64,000 bases of DNA from Bradyrhizobium sp. CIAT3101 (GTDB lineage: Bacteria; Pseudomonadota; Alphaproteobacteria; Rhizobiales; Xanthobacteraceae), in contig NZ_CP121634.1 in NCBI RefSeq assembly GCF_029714945.1, positions 620,001 to 684,000 of the forward strand, given 5' to 3'. The notes beneath the pieces are model-generated. The model was not told where the DNA came from and did not search any database. It worked only from the letters and a program-made list of their open reading frames with translations. The translations under genes were made by a program, and so were the position numbers. The number at the start of each line of letters is the position of its first letter. Position 1 is the first letter of the stretch. Of this stretch, positions 55,101-63,657 are shown piece after piece.

Positions 55101-55776
55101 TTCCAAAACCTTCGACGGTGGTGCCGGTCGCCATGCTGGCGTCGACAACCGGCTGGCCGGGGAAGCCTGCGAACGGATCGGGTATCCATCCCGAGACCGT
55201 CATGGCGCCGCCATTGACGGTCGCATTCACCGACGTCCCGCCGCCGGTGACGTCGAATTCACCCCCGTAGTTGATGGTGGCGCCGGTCGCCACGCTTTGG
55301 ATGACCGGCGGCGGATACACGGGTGCCGTCTCTACGGTTTCACCCGAAACGTTGAGTCTGCCGCCGGAATTGACGATGGTGCCGCTGGCGCTGCCGCCAT
55401 TCGTCACATTCTGGACGCCGCCGGAATTGACCGTCGTCGCCGTTGCGGTACCCGTATCGATGTCCTGCTCGCCGCCGCTATTGATCGTGGTGTGATCAAC
55501 GGCGCCGGGTGTTGGGCCTTCATGGACAAATTCGCCGGTGACGCGCTGGATGCCACCTGAGTTGATGGTCGTATAACTGGCGACGCCATCCAGGATGACG
55601 TCCTGCTCTCCGCCATTGATGACAGTGTGGGTTGCCGTGCTTGTCGAGGAAGATCCACCGACCGTCTGCAAGCCGCCAGTTTCGATCGTCGTGCTATCGA
55701 CGGAAACGCCCCCGGTGACATCCATCGTGTCGCCGTTGTGGATGGTCGTGCCACTGGCGGGAGGAACAGCCGTCAT
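52147..55776 (-). CDS. Giant AIDA-repeat beta-solenoid surface protein
   Basis: The 1209-residue protein has no signal peptide and no autotransporter barrel at its end. Type I export is therefore more likely than type V. Residues about 20-640 are AIDA-type repeats (T-x-I-N-S-G-G-x-Q-x-V, with TTINSGGEQD and SGTIVNSGG as units). Two blocks of about 200 residues (about 35-240 and 395-590) resemble each other and show an internal duplication. Residues about 770-860 form a cadherin-like or T1SS-type beta domain, and about 940-1080 are G-N-G-N-N glycine-rich repeats. The last 60 residues contain SDGHGGTLLALG, common at the end of such proteins. Probably an adhesin or matrix protein. Confidence 0.8.
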   Translation of the reverse strand: MTAVPPASGTTIHNGDTMDVTGGVSVDSTTIETGGLQTVGGSSSTSTATHTVINGGEQDVILDGVASYTTINSGGIQRVTGEFVHEGPTPGAVDHTTINSGGEQDIDTGTATATTVNSGGVQNVTNGGSASGTIVNSGGRLNVSGETVETAPVYPPPVIQSVATGATINYGGEFDVTGGGTSVNATVNGGAMTVSGWIPDPFAGFPGQPVVDASMATGTTVEGFGTLTVSNGALVSGTIVQNYGTLNVGAGGTATGTTISNATMQLSAGATATNTTVNQYGVLIVLGNASFSGTVFNAGSALGIGDGTVENGFTVAKSVTLQVLDGGVLENSIVSAGATLILEAGATLSNTTVQNGATLIADYGYTEDGFTVSNGTLFKVFGAATNTTILAGGKQVLGNYDLEATASHTIINGGEQDVGLASAASYTTINMGGIQHVAGLYMHDAPGPGRADHTTVNNGGEQDVDTGYATSTTVNAGGVQNLTNGGFASGTIINSGGVVNASGETVYYPPGGPYGIVIRSEVDSAVVGSGAQLHLSGGAIAKNATINGGVMTVSGSIADPTNDPSAPALDASAASGTILNSGSLSVSNSGIVTSTTLNGGTLDVLDQGTANASTIHLGATELVEAGGIVGATTIAGGVLDLKAGAVSDDAISFSGQGTLKIEQKLVSGASTFASQIKGISLGDRIDLSGLSYAAGATATVSGSKLTVSNGTASETFTLADTSVAQFGITKDSNGGILLTAAALPAIAGAISGQTTGNEAAINPFATVSITDPNAGATDSLIITLAGAAGILSGTGLISLGNGIYELAATSADKLTAELHGLSFVASPHGDGSATTTFTLSDTSSVGLTVSDAHTTVIDTHQAGPTIIDGPTSGYATIQGTTGNDIIHAYGMFNVIHSNGGNDTIYAGLYGTVDVSSGDSTVYLEGFGNLVTGGDGNISVKGSTGATMMTLGNGNDTIDAGGFGNFITLGNGNNVVHPGDGASTIKAGNGDNQVTLSGFGNTVMLGNGNDLVTGGGGANSVTLGDGNNTVKLDGMVNQITVGSGTNTIMAGNGADSVVAGAGHDAITLGGVGNHVVLNGSTATVTNQIGLDVVTANGGSDQFNFVGFGNQAIINGAAHVNISDQSSGLTVFINSSNQIDTISGFGNDPLGVIDLANGIGNYHSAADIMSALKSDGHGGTLLALGSAPNAGSVDFVDTAISQLHASSFVIV

Positions 55777-56030
55777 TTCAATGCTCCACGATTCGCGTTT
55801 GGAAAATCAAACTAAGCAAAATCGTGTGACGGCATTTCAACTTGAAGGTGCATGGGCTCGGAGTGTCTGTCAAGCTTCCGAAAGAAATCCCACATATGCG
55901 AGAGCCGCGAAGCTAACGGTCGCATTCATGTCATCACACAGGTCGCTTCACGTGCGACAATTTCTGGGCTTCCGCGTTGTGACGCAAATGTAGGCAATGC
56001 GATTGACTGACACACGCTTCGCCATTCGCC

Positions 56031-56984
56031 TCATTGCGCCAACTTCCACTTCCCATCCTGCGCACGCTTTAACGCTGGGTCACTCACGCGCACGTGCTCC
56101 GCCAAAAAATCGATGAAGGCGCGCACGCGGGCGGGAAGCGGAGCGGCGTGGCCGACATAGACCGCGTGAATGTCTTCGCGGTCGCCGGGATTGTAGCTTT
56201 GCAGCACCGGCACGAGGCGGCCGGCTTCGATGTCGGGGCCGATGTGGAAGAGGGCGAGGCGAGCGAGTCCGACGCCGCCGAGCGCCAGGCGGCGGGCGAT
56301 CTCGCCGTCGCTGGCGCGCGCGGCGGGTGGCGGCACGGCTTCCTCGGTGCGGTCACCGCGCCTGAACGGCCAGCCGCCGCGGATGCGCGGAAAGGTCCAG
56401 CCGATGCCGCGGTGCTCGGCGAGATCCGACGGCGTCTTCGGTATGCCCGCGCGCGCCAGATAATCCGGTGCGCCGACGACCACCATGCGGCTGGTGCCGA
56501 GCTTGCGCGCAATCAGGCGTGAAGCCTTCAGCGGACCGACGCGGATGGCGACATCGGCTCGCTCCTGCATCAGATCGATCAGCGTGTCGGTCAGCACGAG
56601 ATCGAGCGTGATCTCGGGATGCTCCGCGAGAAAGCGGGGGATCAGCGGCATCAGATGCAGCATGCCGAAGGGAATGTTGCTGTTGACTGTGAGGCGGCCG
56701 CGTGGCGCGGCGCCGGAGGCGGCCTCGCGCTCGGCTTCCTCCATCTCGCCGAGGATGCGCAACGAGCGCTGGTAGAAGGCCTGGCCTTCCTCCGTCAGCG
56801 TCAGCTTGCGCGTGGTGCGGTTGATCAGCCGCGAGCCCAGCCGCGTCTCCAGCCGCGAGATCAGCTTGCTGACGCCCGAAGGCGTCAGGCGCAGCTTCCG
56901 GGCGGCCTGGGTGAAGCCGCCGAGGTCGACGACGCGAACGAAAACCTCCATCTCGGCGGAGCGGTTGGTGTCGAAACGGGCCAT
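56031..56984 (-). CDS. LysR-family regulator divergent from an MFS exporter
   Basis: The 317-residue protein has a winged helix at residues about 9-68 (MEVFVRVVDLGGFTQAARKL, TPSGVSKLISRLE) and a type 2 periplasmic-binding-like effector domain. The start ATG at 56984 faces the MFS gene at 57084, so it probably controls that exporter. A degraded copy of its C-terminal region is present at 52055-52126. Confidence 0.92.
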   Translation of the reverse strand: MARFDTNRSAEMEVFVRVVDLGGFTQAARKLRLTPSGVSKLISRLETRLGSRLINRTTRKLTLTEEGQAFYQRSLRILGEMEEAEREAASGAAPRGRLTVNSNIPFGMLHLMPLIPRFLAEHPEITLDLVLTDTLIDLMQERADVAIRVGPLKASRLIARKLGTSRMVVVGAPDYLARAGIPKTPSDLAEHRGIGWTFPRIRGGWPFRRGDRTEEAVPPPAARASDGEIARRLALGGVGLARLALFHIGPDIEAGRLVPVLQSYNPGDREDIHAVYVGHAAPLPARVRAFIDFLAEHVRVSDPALKRAQDGKWKLAQ

Positions 56985-57005
56985 GTTGAATTCACGTCAT
57001 AAATG

Positions 57006-57027
57006 ATTGGATTGTGGACATCCTAAT
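57006..57027. promoter_or_regulatory. Possible LysR-type operator
   Basis: ATTGGAT (57006-57012) and ATCCTAAT (57020-57027) form an imperfect inverted repeat with a seven-base spacer in the 99-base divergent region. LysR sites often have this spacing. Symmetry is weak, so this is only a hint. Confidence 0.3.
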
Positions 57028-57083
57028 GGTTTTACCGCGGCGCGGCTATCTGCGTGGTTCGTCTTCATCCATTGGAGCCACGC

Positions 57084-58265
57084 ATGCCTCCCGCCGTCCT
57101 CGCGCTCACCGCCGGTGCCTTCGGCATCGGCACCACCGAATTCATCATCATGGGCCTGCTGCTTCAGGTCGCTGCCGACATGCATGTCTCCGTGCCGGTC
57201 GCGGGCCTGCTGATCTCCGGCTATGCGCTCGGCGTGTTCGTCGGCGCGCCGGTGCTGACGCTCGCCACCCGCCGGTTGCCGCGAAAGACCGTGCTGCTGG
57301 CGCTGATGGCGATCTTCACGCTCGGCAATGCCGCCTGTGCGCTCGCGCCGAACTATGAATTGCTGATGGCCGCGCGGGTGCTGACCTCGCTGGCCCACGG
57401 CACCTTCTTCGGTGTCGGCTCGGTGGTGGCGACCGGCCTCGTTGCCGAGGACAAGCGGGCGTCCGCCATTGCCACGATGTTCATCGGCCTCACGGTCGCG
57501 ACCCTGCTGGGGGTGCCCTTCGGTGCCTGGTTCGGCCTGATGCTCGGCTGGCGCGCGGCGTTCTGGGCGGTGACGGTGATCGGCGTGATCGCCTTTGCGG
57601 TGGTTGCGGCGCTGGTGCCCGGCCATGTCGGCAACGGCGACAAGCCGATCTCGCTGGCGGAAGAGATTGCCGTGCTCGGACGCGGACAGGTGCTGCTCGG
57701 CCTGGCCATGACCGTGTTCGGCTTTGCCGGCCTGTTCGTCGTCTTCACTTACATCCAGCCGATCCTGACGCGCTTTACCGGCTTTTCGGAGGCCGCCGTG
57801 TCCCCGATCCTGCTGGTGTTCGGTGTCGGGCTTGCGGTCGGCAATGTTGCCGGCGGCAAGCTCGCCGATCGTGGGCTCGTGCGTGCACTGATCGGCACGC
57901 TCGCTGCGCTCGCGATCGTGTTGCTCGGTCTCTCCGCCGTACTGTCGGTCAAGATCCCCACCATTGCGCTGATCCTGCTGCTTGGTGTCGCGGCGTTTGC
58001 AACGGTCGCGCCGTTGCAGCTTCGCGTGCTGGAAGCGGCCGGTCCGCGTGGCCGCACGTTGGCTTCGAGCCTCAACATCGCCGCGTTCAATCTCGGCAAT
58101 GCGCTCGGTGCCTGGGCCGGCGGCGTCGCCATCGATCGCGGGCTCGGCCTTTCCGTGCTGCCGCTGGTTGCGGCGGGCATCACCGCGATCGGACTCTTGC
58201 TGGCGCTGTGGAGCCTTCAACTCGATCGCAGGCAGGTCGCCGTCGCGGCCTGCCCGGCGGAATAG
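57084..58265 (+). CDS. MFS transporter, DHA1-type exporter
   Basis: The protein has 393 residues from the ATG at 57084, preceded by GGAG; the longer frame to 57054 is not needed. It has twelve hydrophobic segments. The start FGIGTTEFIIMGLLLQVAADM is characteristic of the YdhP/AraJ group of small-molecule exporters. Beside a divergent LysR regulator it is probably an inducible efflux pump. The aldo/keto reductase gene follows after twelve bases. Confidence 0.9.
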   Translation: MPPAVLALTAGAFGIGTTEFIIMGLLLQVAADMHVSVPVAGLLISGYALGVFVGAPVLTLATRRLPRKTVLLALMAIFTLGNAACALAPNYELLMAARVLTSLAHGTFFGVGSVVATGLVAEDKRASAIATMFIGLTVATLLGVPFGAWFGLMLGWRAAFWAVTVIGVIAFAVVAALVPGHVGNGDKPISLAEEIAVLGRGQVLLGLAMTVFGFAGLFVVFTYIQPILTRFTGFSEAAVSPILLVFGVGLAVGNVAGGKLADRGLVRALIGTLAALAIVLLGLSAVLSVKIPTIALILLLGVAAFATVAPLQLRVLEAAGPRGRTLASSLNIAAFNLGNALGAWAGGVAIDRGLGLSVLPLVAAGITAIGLLLALWSLQLDRRQVAVAACPAE

Positions 58266-58277
58266 GGGGAGACGCAC

Positions 58278-59312
58278 ATGCAATACCGCAATCTCGGCGC
58301 TTCCGGACTTAAAGTGCCCGTTCTCAGCTTCGGGACCGGCACCTTTGGCGGCCAGGGCCCGCTGTTCTCGGCCTGGGGCCGCAGTGGCACCGACGAGGCG
58401 CGCCGGCTGGTCGACATCTGCCTCGAGGCCGGCGTCAATCTGTTCGACAGCGCCGATGTCTATTCGAACGGCGCCTCCGAGGAGATTCTCGGCGTCGCGA
58501 TCAAGGGGCGGCGCGACAAGGTGCTGGTCTCGACCAAGATGAGCCTGCCGATGGGCGATGGTCCGCTCGACGCCGGCTCGTCGCGGCATCGCCTGCTGGC
58601 CTCGGTCGAGGCGGCACTGCGGCGCCTCGGCACGGATTATATCGACCTGCTCCAGCTCCACGCTTTCGACGCCTTCACGCCGATCGAGGAGGTGCTGTCC
58701 ACGCTCGATACGCTCGTGCGTGGCGGCAAGCTGCGCTATGTCGGCGTCTCAAACTTCGCCGGCTGGCAATTGATGAAGTCGCTCGCCATCGCCGATCGTC
58801 GCGGCTGGCCGCGCTATGTCGCGCATCAGGTCTATTACTCGCTGCTCGGCCGCGACTATGAGTGGGAGCTGATGCCGCTCGCAGCCGATCAGGGCGTCGG
58901 CGCGCTGATCTGGAGCCCGCTCGGCTGGGGTCGGCTCACCGGCAAGATCCGTCGTGGCCAGCCGCTTCCGCAAGGTAGTCGGCTGCACGCCACCGCGCAG
59001 TTCGGTCCGCCGGTGGACGAGCAGCGGCTCTATGCCATCGTCGACGTGCTCGACGCGATTGCGGACGAGACGGATCGCACCGTGCCGCAGGTCGCTATCG
59101 CCTGGCTGTTGTCGCGCCCGACGGTATCGTCCGTAATCATCGGCGCCCGCGACGAGGCGCAGCTGCGCGACAATCTCGGCGCGGTCGGCTGGTCGCTGAG
59201 CGCGGATCAGCTCAAGCGCCTCGACGAGGTCAGCGCGGTGATGCCGCCCTATCCCTATTATCCCTATCGCGTCCAGGAGGGCTTTGCGCGACTGAATCCG
59301 CCGCTTGTGTGA
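58278..59312 (+). CDS. Aldo/keto reductase
   Basis: The 344-residue NADPH-dependent enzyme has the four catalytic residues: Asp in NLFDSADVY, Tyr in the same segment, Lys in VSTKMSL and His in LLQLHAFD. The cofactor region SSVIIGARDEAQLRDNL is present near the C-terminus. GGGGAGA precedes the ATG. It is cotranscribed with the exporter and may act on a related compound. Confidence 0.92.
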   Translation: MQYRNLGASGLKVPVLSFGTGTFGGQGPLFSAWGRSGTDEARRLVDICLEAGVNLFDSADVYSNGASEEILGVAIKGRRDKVLVSTKMSLPMGDGPLDAGSSRHRLLASVEAALRRLGTDYIDLLQLHAFDAFTPIEEVLSTLDTLVRGGKLRYVGVSNFAGWQLMKSLAIADRRGWPRYVAHQVYYSLLGRDYEWELMPLAADQGVGALIWSPLGWGRLTGKIRRGQPLPQGSRLHATAQFGPPVDEQRLYAIVDVLDAIADETDRTVPQVAIAWLLSRPTVSSVIIGARDEAQLRDNLGAVGWSLSADQLKRLDEVSAVMPPYPYYPYRVQEGFARLNPPLV

Positions 59313-59336
59313 GTCCATCGATCTCTGACAATTCGT

Positions 59337-59361
59337 CGCATTGGCGGCTGCCGCCAATGCG
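59337..59361. terminator. Perfect hairpin after the aldo/keto reductase gene
   Basis: CGCATTGGCGGC (59337-59348) and GCCGCCAATGCG (59350-59361) form a 12-bp inverted repeat with a single central base. It lies 25 bases after the reductase stop. No U-run follows, so its role as a terminator is uncertain; a regulator site or short repeat is the alternative. Confidence 0.45.
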
Positions 59362-59434
59362 CCATGCAGAAACGCCGCTGTACAGGCCGCAACGCGCTCC
59401 GTAACCTCCGCGCCGCAATTTCAGGAGATGCGAC

Positions 59435-61000
59435 GTGGCGAAGAAGACGGCGACCAAGAAGAAAAGCACCTCAAAGAAAGCAGCGAAGACCTCGAACAAG
59501 AAGGCCACCGTCCGCAAGGGCGCTGTCGCGAAACCGGCCAAGAAGACCCTCAAGACAGCAGTCAAGTCGGCTGCGCGCCGCCCCAAGGGGCCGGCCTGGC
59601 AATGGTCGGCCGTGGAGACCGCGGCGGCGATCCGCTCCGGCGCGATCTCGGCGGTGGAAACCGTCGAGGCGCATCTGGAGCGCATGCATGCGGTCAATCC
59701 CCGGCTGAACGCGGTCGTCGTCGATCTCGGCGAGGACGCGCTGAAGGCCGCGCATGCGGCCGACAAGCAGCGTGCCAAGGGCAGCGAGCTTGGCCTCCTG
59801 CACGGCGTGCCCGTCACCATCAAGGAGAATGTCGACTACGAAGGCCGGCCCAATTTCAACGGCGTTCCCGCCAACAAGAATCTCGTCGCGCCGTCGGATT
59901 CTCCCGTGGTGCGCAACTTGAAGAAGGCCGGCGCGATCGTCATCGGCCTCACCAACACGCCGGAATTTTCGTTCCGCGGCTTCACCGACAATCCGCTGCA
60001 CGGATTGACGCTCAATCCCTGGGATCCGAACATCACCTGCGGCGGCTCCTCGGGCGGCGCGGGGTCGGCGGTCGCCGCCGGCATCGGCACCATCGCGCAT
60101 GGCAACGACATCGGCGGCTCGCTGCGCTGGCCGGCGCATTGCAATGGCGTCGCCACCATCAAGCCGACGCAGGGGCGGATTCCCGCCTTCAACGCCAGCG
60201 CGACGGCCGAGCGGCCGATGCTCGCGCATCTGATGTCGGCGCAGGGGCCACTCGCCCGCCACGTCGGCGACGTCCGTCTTGCGCTGGAGGTGATGAGCCA
60301 GCGCGATCCGCGCGATCCCTGGTGGGTGCCGGCGCCGCTGACCGGGCCGAAGCCGAAGGGGCCGCTCAAGGTTGCGCTGGCCAAGATCCCGGACGACATG
60401 GCGGTCGATCCGGCGGTCAGCGCGGCGCTTCGCCAGGCCGCCGATCATTTGGAGCGCTCCGGCTATCGCGTCAGCGAAGTCGAGGTGCCCGATATCAACG
60501 GCGTCTGGCAGACCTGGTGCGACATCATCACCAACGAGACGGTGGTGATGCAGGAGGCCGGCATGCTGAAGGTCACGTCGGAAGACTTTCACAAGGCGTG
60601 GGGCGGCATGAAGACCAAGGCGAGCACGCTCGATCTCAAGGCCTGGATGCAGGCGACGGCCGCCCGCAACGGCCATATCCGTGCGTGGCAATTGTTCTTC
60701 GAGGTGTATCCGGTGGTGCTGGCGCCGACCACGGTGAAGCCGACGCCGGGGCCGCGGGACGACACCGTCAGCGCCGAACGCGTGCAAGAGATCTTCTGGG
60801 GCGAGATCCGCTTCATCTCTGCGATCAACGTGCTGGGGCTGCCCGGCGCCGTGGTGCCGGTGGCCGTGCACGACGGCAAGCCGATCGGCGTGCAGCTCAT
60901 CGCGGGCCGCTATCGCGAGGATCTGGCGCTGGACGCCGCCGCCGCGATCGAGAAGCGCGCCGGCGTATTGACCCACCGGCTCTGGGAGAGCATGGCCTGA
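59435..61000 (+). CDS. Amidase-signature enzyme with a lysine/alanine-rich N-terminal tail
   Basis: The 521-residue protein starts at a GTG after AGGAGA. Residues 1-50 are Lys, Ala, Ser and Thr in a histone-H1-like pattern (KKTATKKKSTSKKAAK, KPAKKTLK). From about residue 55 it is an amidase-signature hydrolase. The catalytic Lys is in TIKENVD, the cis-Ser in CGGSSGGAGSA and the nucleophile Ser in GNDIGGSLRWPA. The C-terminal half is complete. The substrate is an unknown amide. The tail is not part of the fold and may bind nucleic acid or polyanions. Confidence 0.9.
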   Translation: MAKKTATKKKSTSKKAAKTSNKKATVRKGAVAKPAKKTLKTAVKSAARRPKGPAWQWSAVETAAAIRSGAISAVETVEAHLERMHAVNPRLNAVVVDLGEDALKAAHAADKQRAKGSELGLLHGVPVTIKENVDYEGRPNFNGVPANKNLVAPSDSPVVRNLKKAGAIVIGLTNTPEFSFRGFTDNPLHGLTLNPWDPNITCGGSSGGAGSAVAAGIGTIAHGNDIGGSLRWPAHCNGVATIKPTQGRIPAFNASATAERPMLAHLMSAQGPLARHVGDVRLALEVMSQRDPRDPWWVPAPLTGPKPKGPLKVALAKIPDDMAVDPAVSAALRQAADHLERSGYRVSEVEVPDINGVWQTWCDIITNETVVMQEAGMLKVTSEDFHKAWGGMKTKASTLDLKAWMQATAARNGHIRAWQLFFEVYPVVLAPTTVKPTPGPRDDTVSAERVQEIFWGEIRFISAINVLGLPGAVVPVAVHDGKPIGVQLIAGRYREDLALDAAAAIEKRAGVLTHRLWESMA

Positions 61001-61023
61001 ACTTGCTGTTGTCTCGCAGTCGG

Positions 61024-61048
61024 GGCTTCGCGCAACACGCGCGAAGCC
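61024..61048. terminator. Hairpin between convergent amidase and TadG genes
   Basis: GGCTTCGCGC (61024-61033) pairs perfectly with GCGCGAAGCC (61039-61048) around a five-base loop. It sits in the 66-base gap between the two stop codons and may terminate from both sides, although no strong U-run follows. Confidence 0.6.
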
Positions 61049-61066
61049 TCGATGCGTCCGCCGAGA

Positions 61067-62371
61067 TCAGTTGGTCAGATGGGAGGCCGCGATCGCCTTC
61101 TGGAACAGTGCATTCAGCGCCGTGGTGATGTTGGAGTCGCTCGAGACCTCGTAGTAATAGCCGGTCGTCGCGCAGGCCTGCATCTTGGTCGCAATCGAGC
61201 TGCGGAACGGTGCGATATAGGTGTTGTACCAGCTGTTGTTGGTGATCGCGAGGTAGGTGGTATAGAGCACCGCGATCTTGACGCCGCGCGCCTTGATGGT
61301 GTTGCAGATCGTCGTCGTCAGCGGCTCCTGGCATCGCCCCGACGAGGTGATCACGGTCTGACTGCAGCTCGACGGATAATAGTAGTCGGCGACCCCGTCG
61401 GAGACGAAGAACAGCCATTTCTGTGGCGAGGAGGACGAGCCGTCGCCCGGCGTCGGGATCGTGGTGTTCATCGACGTCATGGTGCCGTCGAAATCGGTGC
61501 ACATGTCGTTGTTGTAGTTGGTGTAGGGGATCGTCATCAGGTCGACGCCGGCCACCGCCGTCTTGACCGAGGACATGCTCGAGGAGAGCGCCGAGATCGT
61601 CGTCAGGCCCAATGCGGCGCAATCGCTGCCCATGGTGTAGACCGCCATCCGGTACTGGTTGCTGACGAGCTGGCTCGCGGTGGCGGTGTCGGTGAGCGAC
61701 TGCGTTGCGTCGCGCACCAGGTCGATCCGCATCTTGATGCCGAGCTTCTTCGCGATCGAATAGTAGCTGTTGGTTTGAAGCGTCTTCTTCGAGCTCGACG
61801 TGTAGGTGTCGTGACAGGCGAAGGCGCAGCTGTCGGAGGTCGCGTTCTGCAAGGCCGTCATGTCGGCCGTGGTCGCGCCCAGTCCCTGCGATGGGGAATT
61901 GTCGAGCAGCACGTAGAAGTCGATGTAGGCCGGCAGCGAGGCCGCAGCGCTCGAGGACGCCGAGACTCCGAGGGTCTTGTAGCCGAACATCCCCATGAAA
62001 TAGGTGGTCACTGTCGCGGTCGCCGTCCCCGACGCCGTTCGGGTGGTGACGCTGTCGGTCACGGTGATGTTCACGGAGGTCGAGGTCATGCTGAGCGCGG
62101 CCAGCTGTCCGGTGAAGGCGTTCTGCGCATCGCTCTGCGCGGTCGAGGCGCTCTTGGTGATTTCGGTCTTGGCGGTGGCGACCAGCACGGCGGTGTCGAG
62201 CGCGGACGTCAGCTTCGTTTTGGCCCGCGTGGCCATGGAATAATCGATGGCGGCGCCGATGAAGGACAGTATCGGCAGCAGCGAGAGCGCGAAGATGACG
62301 GCGATATTGCCACGGCGATCTGAAGCAAAGGACGAGAGCAGGCGATGAGCATTACGGGTAGCAAGGTACAA
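61067..62371 (-). CDS. TadG-like pilus assembly protein with VWA domain
   Basis: The 434-residue protein has the TadE/TadG start: RRGNIAVIFALSLLPILSFIGAAIDY, a single membrane segment. The periplasmic part is a VWA-like domain (IDFYVLLDNSPSQG in place of the usual D-x-S-x-S) with several cysteines (CAFACHD, CAALG, CTDFDG, CQEPLT). The start looks to be a TTG at 62371 behind AAGGA, which is a weak choice. TadG proteins assist assembly of Flp-type pili. No other tad gene is in the window, so it may be an orphan. Confidence 0.85.
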   Translation of the reverse strand: MYLATRNAHRLLSSFASDRRGNIAVIFALSLLPILSFIGAAIDYSMATRAKTKLTSALDTAVLVATAKTEITKSASTAQSDAQNAFTGQLAALSMTSTSVNITVTDSVTTRTASGTATATVTTYFMGMFGYKTLGVSASSSAAASLPAYIDFYVLLDNSPSQGLGATTADMTALQNATSDSCAFACHDTYTSSSKKTLQTNSYYSIAKKLGIKMRIDLVRDATQSLTDTATASQLVSNQYRMAVYTMGSDCAALGLTTISALSSSMSSVKTAVAGVDLMTIPYTNYNNDMCTDFDGTMTSMNTTIPTPGDGSSSSPQKWLFFVSDGVADYYYPSSCSQTVITSSGRCQEPLTTTICNTIKARGVKIAVLYTTYLAITNNSWYNTYIAPFRSSIATKMQACATTGYYYEVSSDSNITTALNALFQKAIAASHLTN

Positions 62372-62645
62372 GCAAGCATATCCTTACGCGAACAACAGTG
62401 CGTGGACGCTAGCATTGTGGAACTTACGCAAGGGTTGACCCGGTTCCACAAACGCGTGTCGGGATATTGCTGATCGTGTCGCCGACCGAACGAAAACTCC
62501 GAAAAAAATAGCTGCTTCTGCGCGTCGCGCTCCATCAATCCCGTAGTACTCCGGTGTGCGCGCTTGACGCACGTCGGCGTTTGCTCCCAACATGCACGGA
62601 CACCGCGCCGTAGCAGCGCGCATCAACCTTCAGTAGGGAGGCGAC

Positions 62646-63578
62646 ATGCCGGAGACTCTTCCGATCATCCTGCATCACTTCGACGAGTCGCCATTCTCCG
62701 AGAAGATCCGCCTCATCTTCGGTCTGAAGAACATCGCCTGGACCTCGGTCCGCATCTCCAGGATCATGCCGCGTCCGGATCTGATGCCGCTCACCGGTGG
62801 TTACAGGCGTACGCCGGTGATGCAGATCGGCGCGGACATCTATTGCGACACCCAGCGCATCATCCGCGAGCTCGAGCACCGTTTTCCCGCGCCGACCCTG
62901 TTTCCTGATCGAGGCGAGGGGCTCGCCTGGGCCAGCGCGATGTGGACCGACAAGTCGTTCTTTCAGAATACGGTGAACCTCGTGTTCGGTTCGCTCGCCG
63001 ACAAGGTGCCGCAGAGCTTCATCGAGGATCGCGAGAAGCTGCGCGGTGCGAAGTTCGACATTGCGGCGATGACGGCGGCGATCCCGCAGATGCGCGACCA
63101 GTACCGCGCTCACGTCGGCTGGATCGAGACGCAGCTTGCCGGAGGTCACCCGTGGCTCGGCGGCGCCGCGGCTGACCTCGTCGACATCAATGCTTACATG
63201 AATGTCTGGTACGTCCGCTCCAACCTGCCGGTCGCCGATCAGCTGCTGGCTGAATTTCCCAAGGTGCGCGCCTGGGAAGAGCGCATCCGCGCGATCGGTC
63301 ATGGCACGCGAACCGAGATGTCGACCGCAGAGGCGCTCAGGATCGGTCGGGCAGCGACGCCGCAGACAGGAGAGGCCAACGACCCACACGATCCGAACGG
63401 CCGCAAGGTCGGTGATCTCGTCGACGTCAGGCCCGACGATTACGGCAGGATCGCCGTGCGCGGACGGATCGTTTCGCTGTCAGCCCAGAGCATCGCCATC
63501 CGCCGCCACGACGATATCGCGGGCGACATCGTCGTCCATTTTCCGCGCGCGGGGTTTGGGGTGACGCCGGCGAAGTAG
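62646..63578 (+). CDS. Glutathione S-transferase-like protein with C-terminal extension
   Basis: The 310-residue protein follows AGGGAGGCGAC. Its first 85 residues are a thioredoxin-like GST domain (SPFSEKIRLIFGLKNIAW, then RTPVMQIGADIYCDTQRI, with the cis-Pro). A helical domain follows to about residue 225. The last 65 residues are an added, beta-rich, Asp/Arg-rich segment (KVGDLVDVRPDDYG, RGRIVSLSAQSIAIRR) not seen in ordinary GSTs. Substrate unknown. It is not a maleylacetoacetate isomerase by motif. Confidence 0.85.
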   Translation: MPETLPIILHHFDESPFSEKIRLIFGLKNIAWTSVRISRIMPRPDLMPLTGGYRRTPVMQIGADIYCDTQRIIRELEHRFPAPTLFPDRGEGLAWASAMWTDKSFFQNTVNLVFGSLADKVPQSFIEDREKLRGAKFDIAAMTAAIPQMRDQYRAHVGWIETQLAGGHPWLGGAAADLVDINAYMNVWYVRSNLPVADQLLAEFPKVRAWEERIRAIGHGTRTEMSTAEALRIGRAATPQTGEANDPHDPNGRKVGDLVDVRPDDYGRIAVRGRIVSLSAQSIAIRRHDDIAGDIVVHFPRAGFGVTPAK

Positions 63579-63657
63579 TTAATCCAAATTGACTCAAATT
63601 TTAGCCAATTCACCAACAACCATTAGGGTTACTTCCTCGATCTCTAAGCGAATTATT

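Noticed and set aside
52147..55776. Regular short DNA repeats that could suggest a CRISPR array
   Set aside because: The repeats are degenerate, in frame and encode AIDA-type protein units. No spacers of constant length and no cas genes are present.
62646..63578. GST-like gene as the missing maleylacetoacetate isomerase
   Set aside because: The N-terminal motif is SPFSEKIR, not the SxxxWR pattern of MaiA, and the gene is 28 kb from the cluster.
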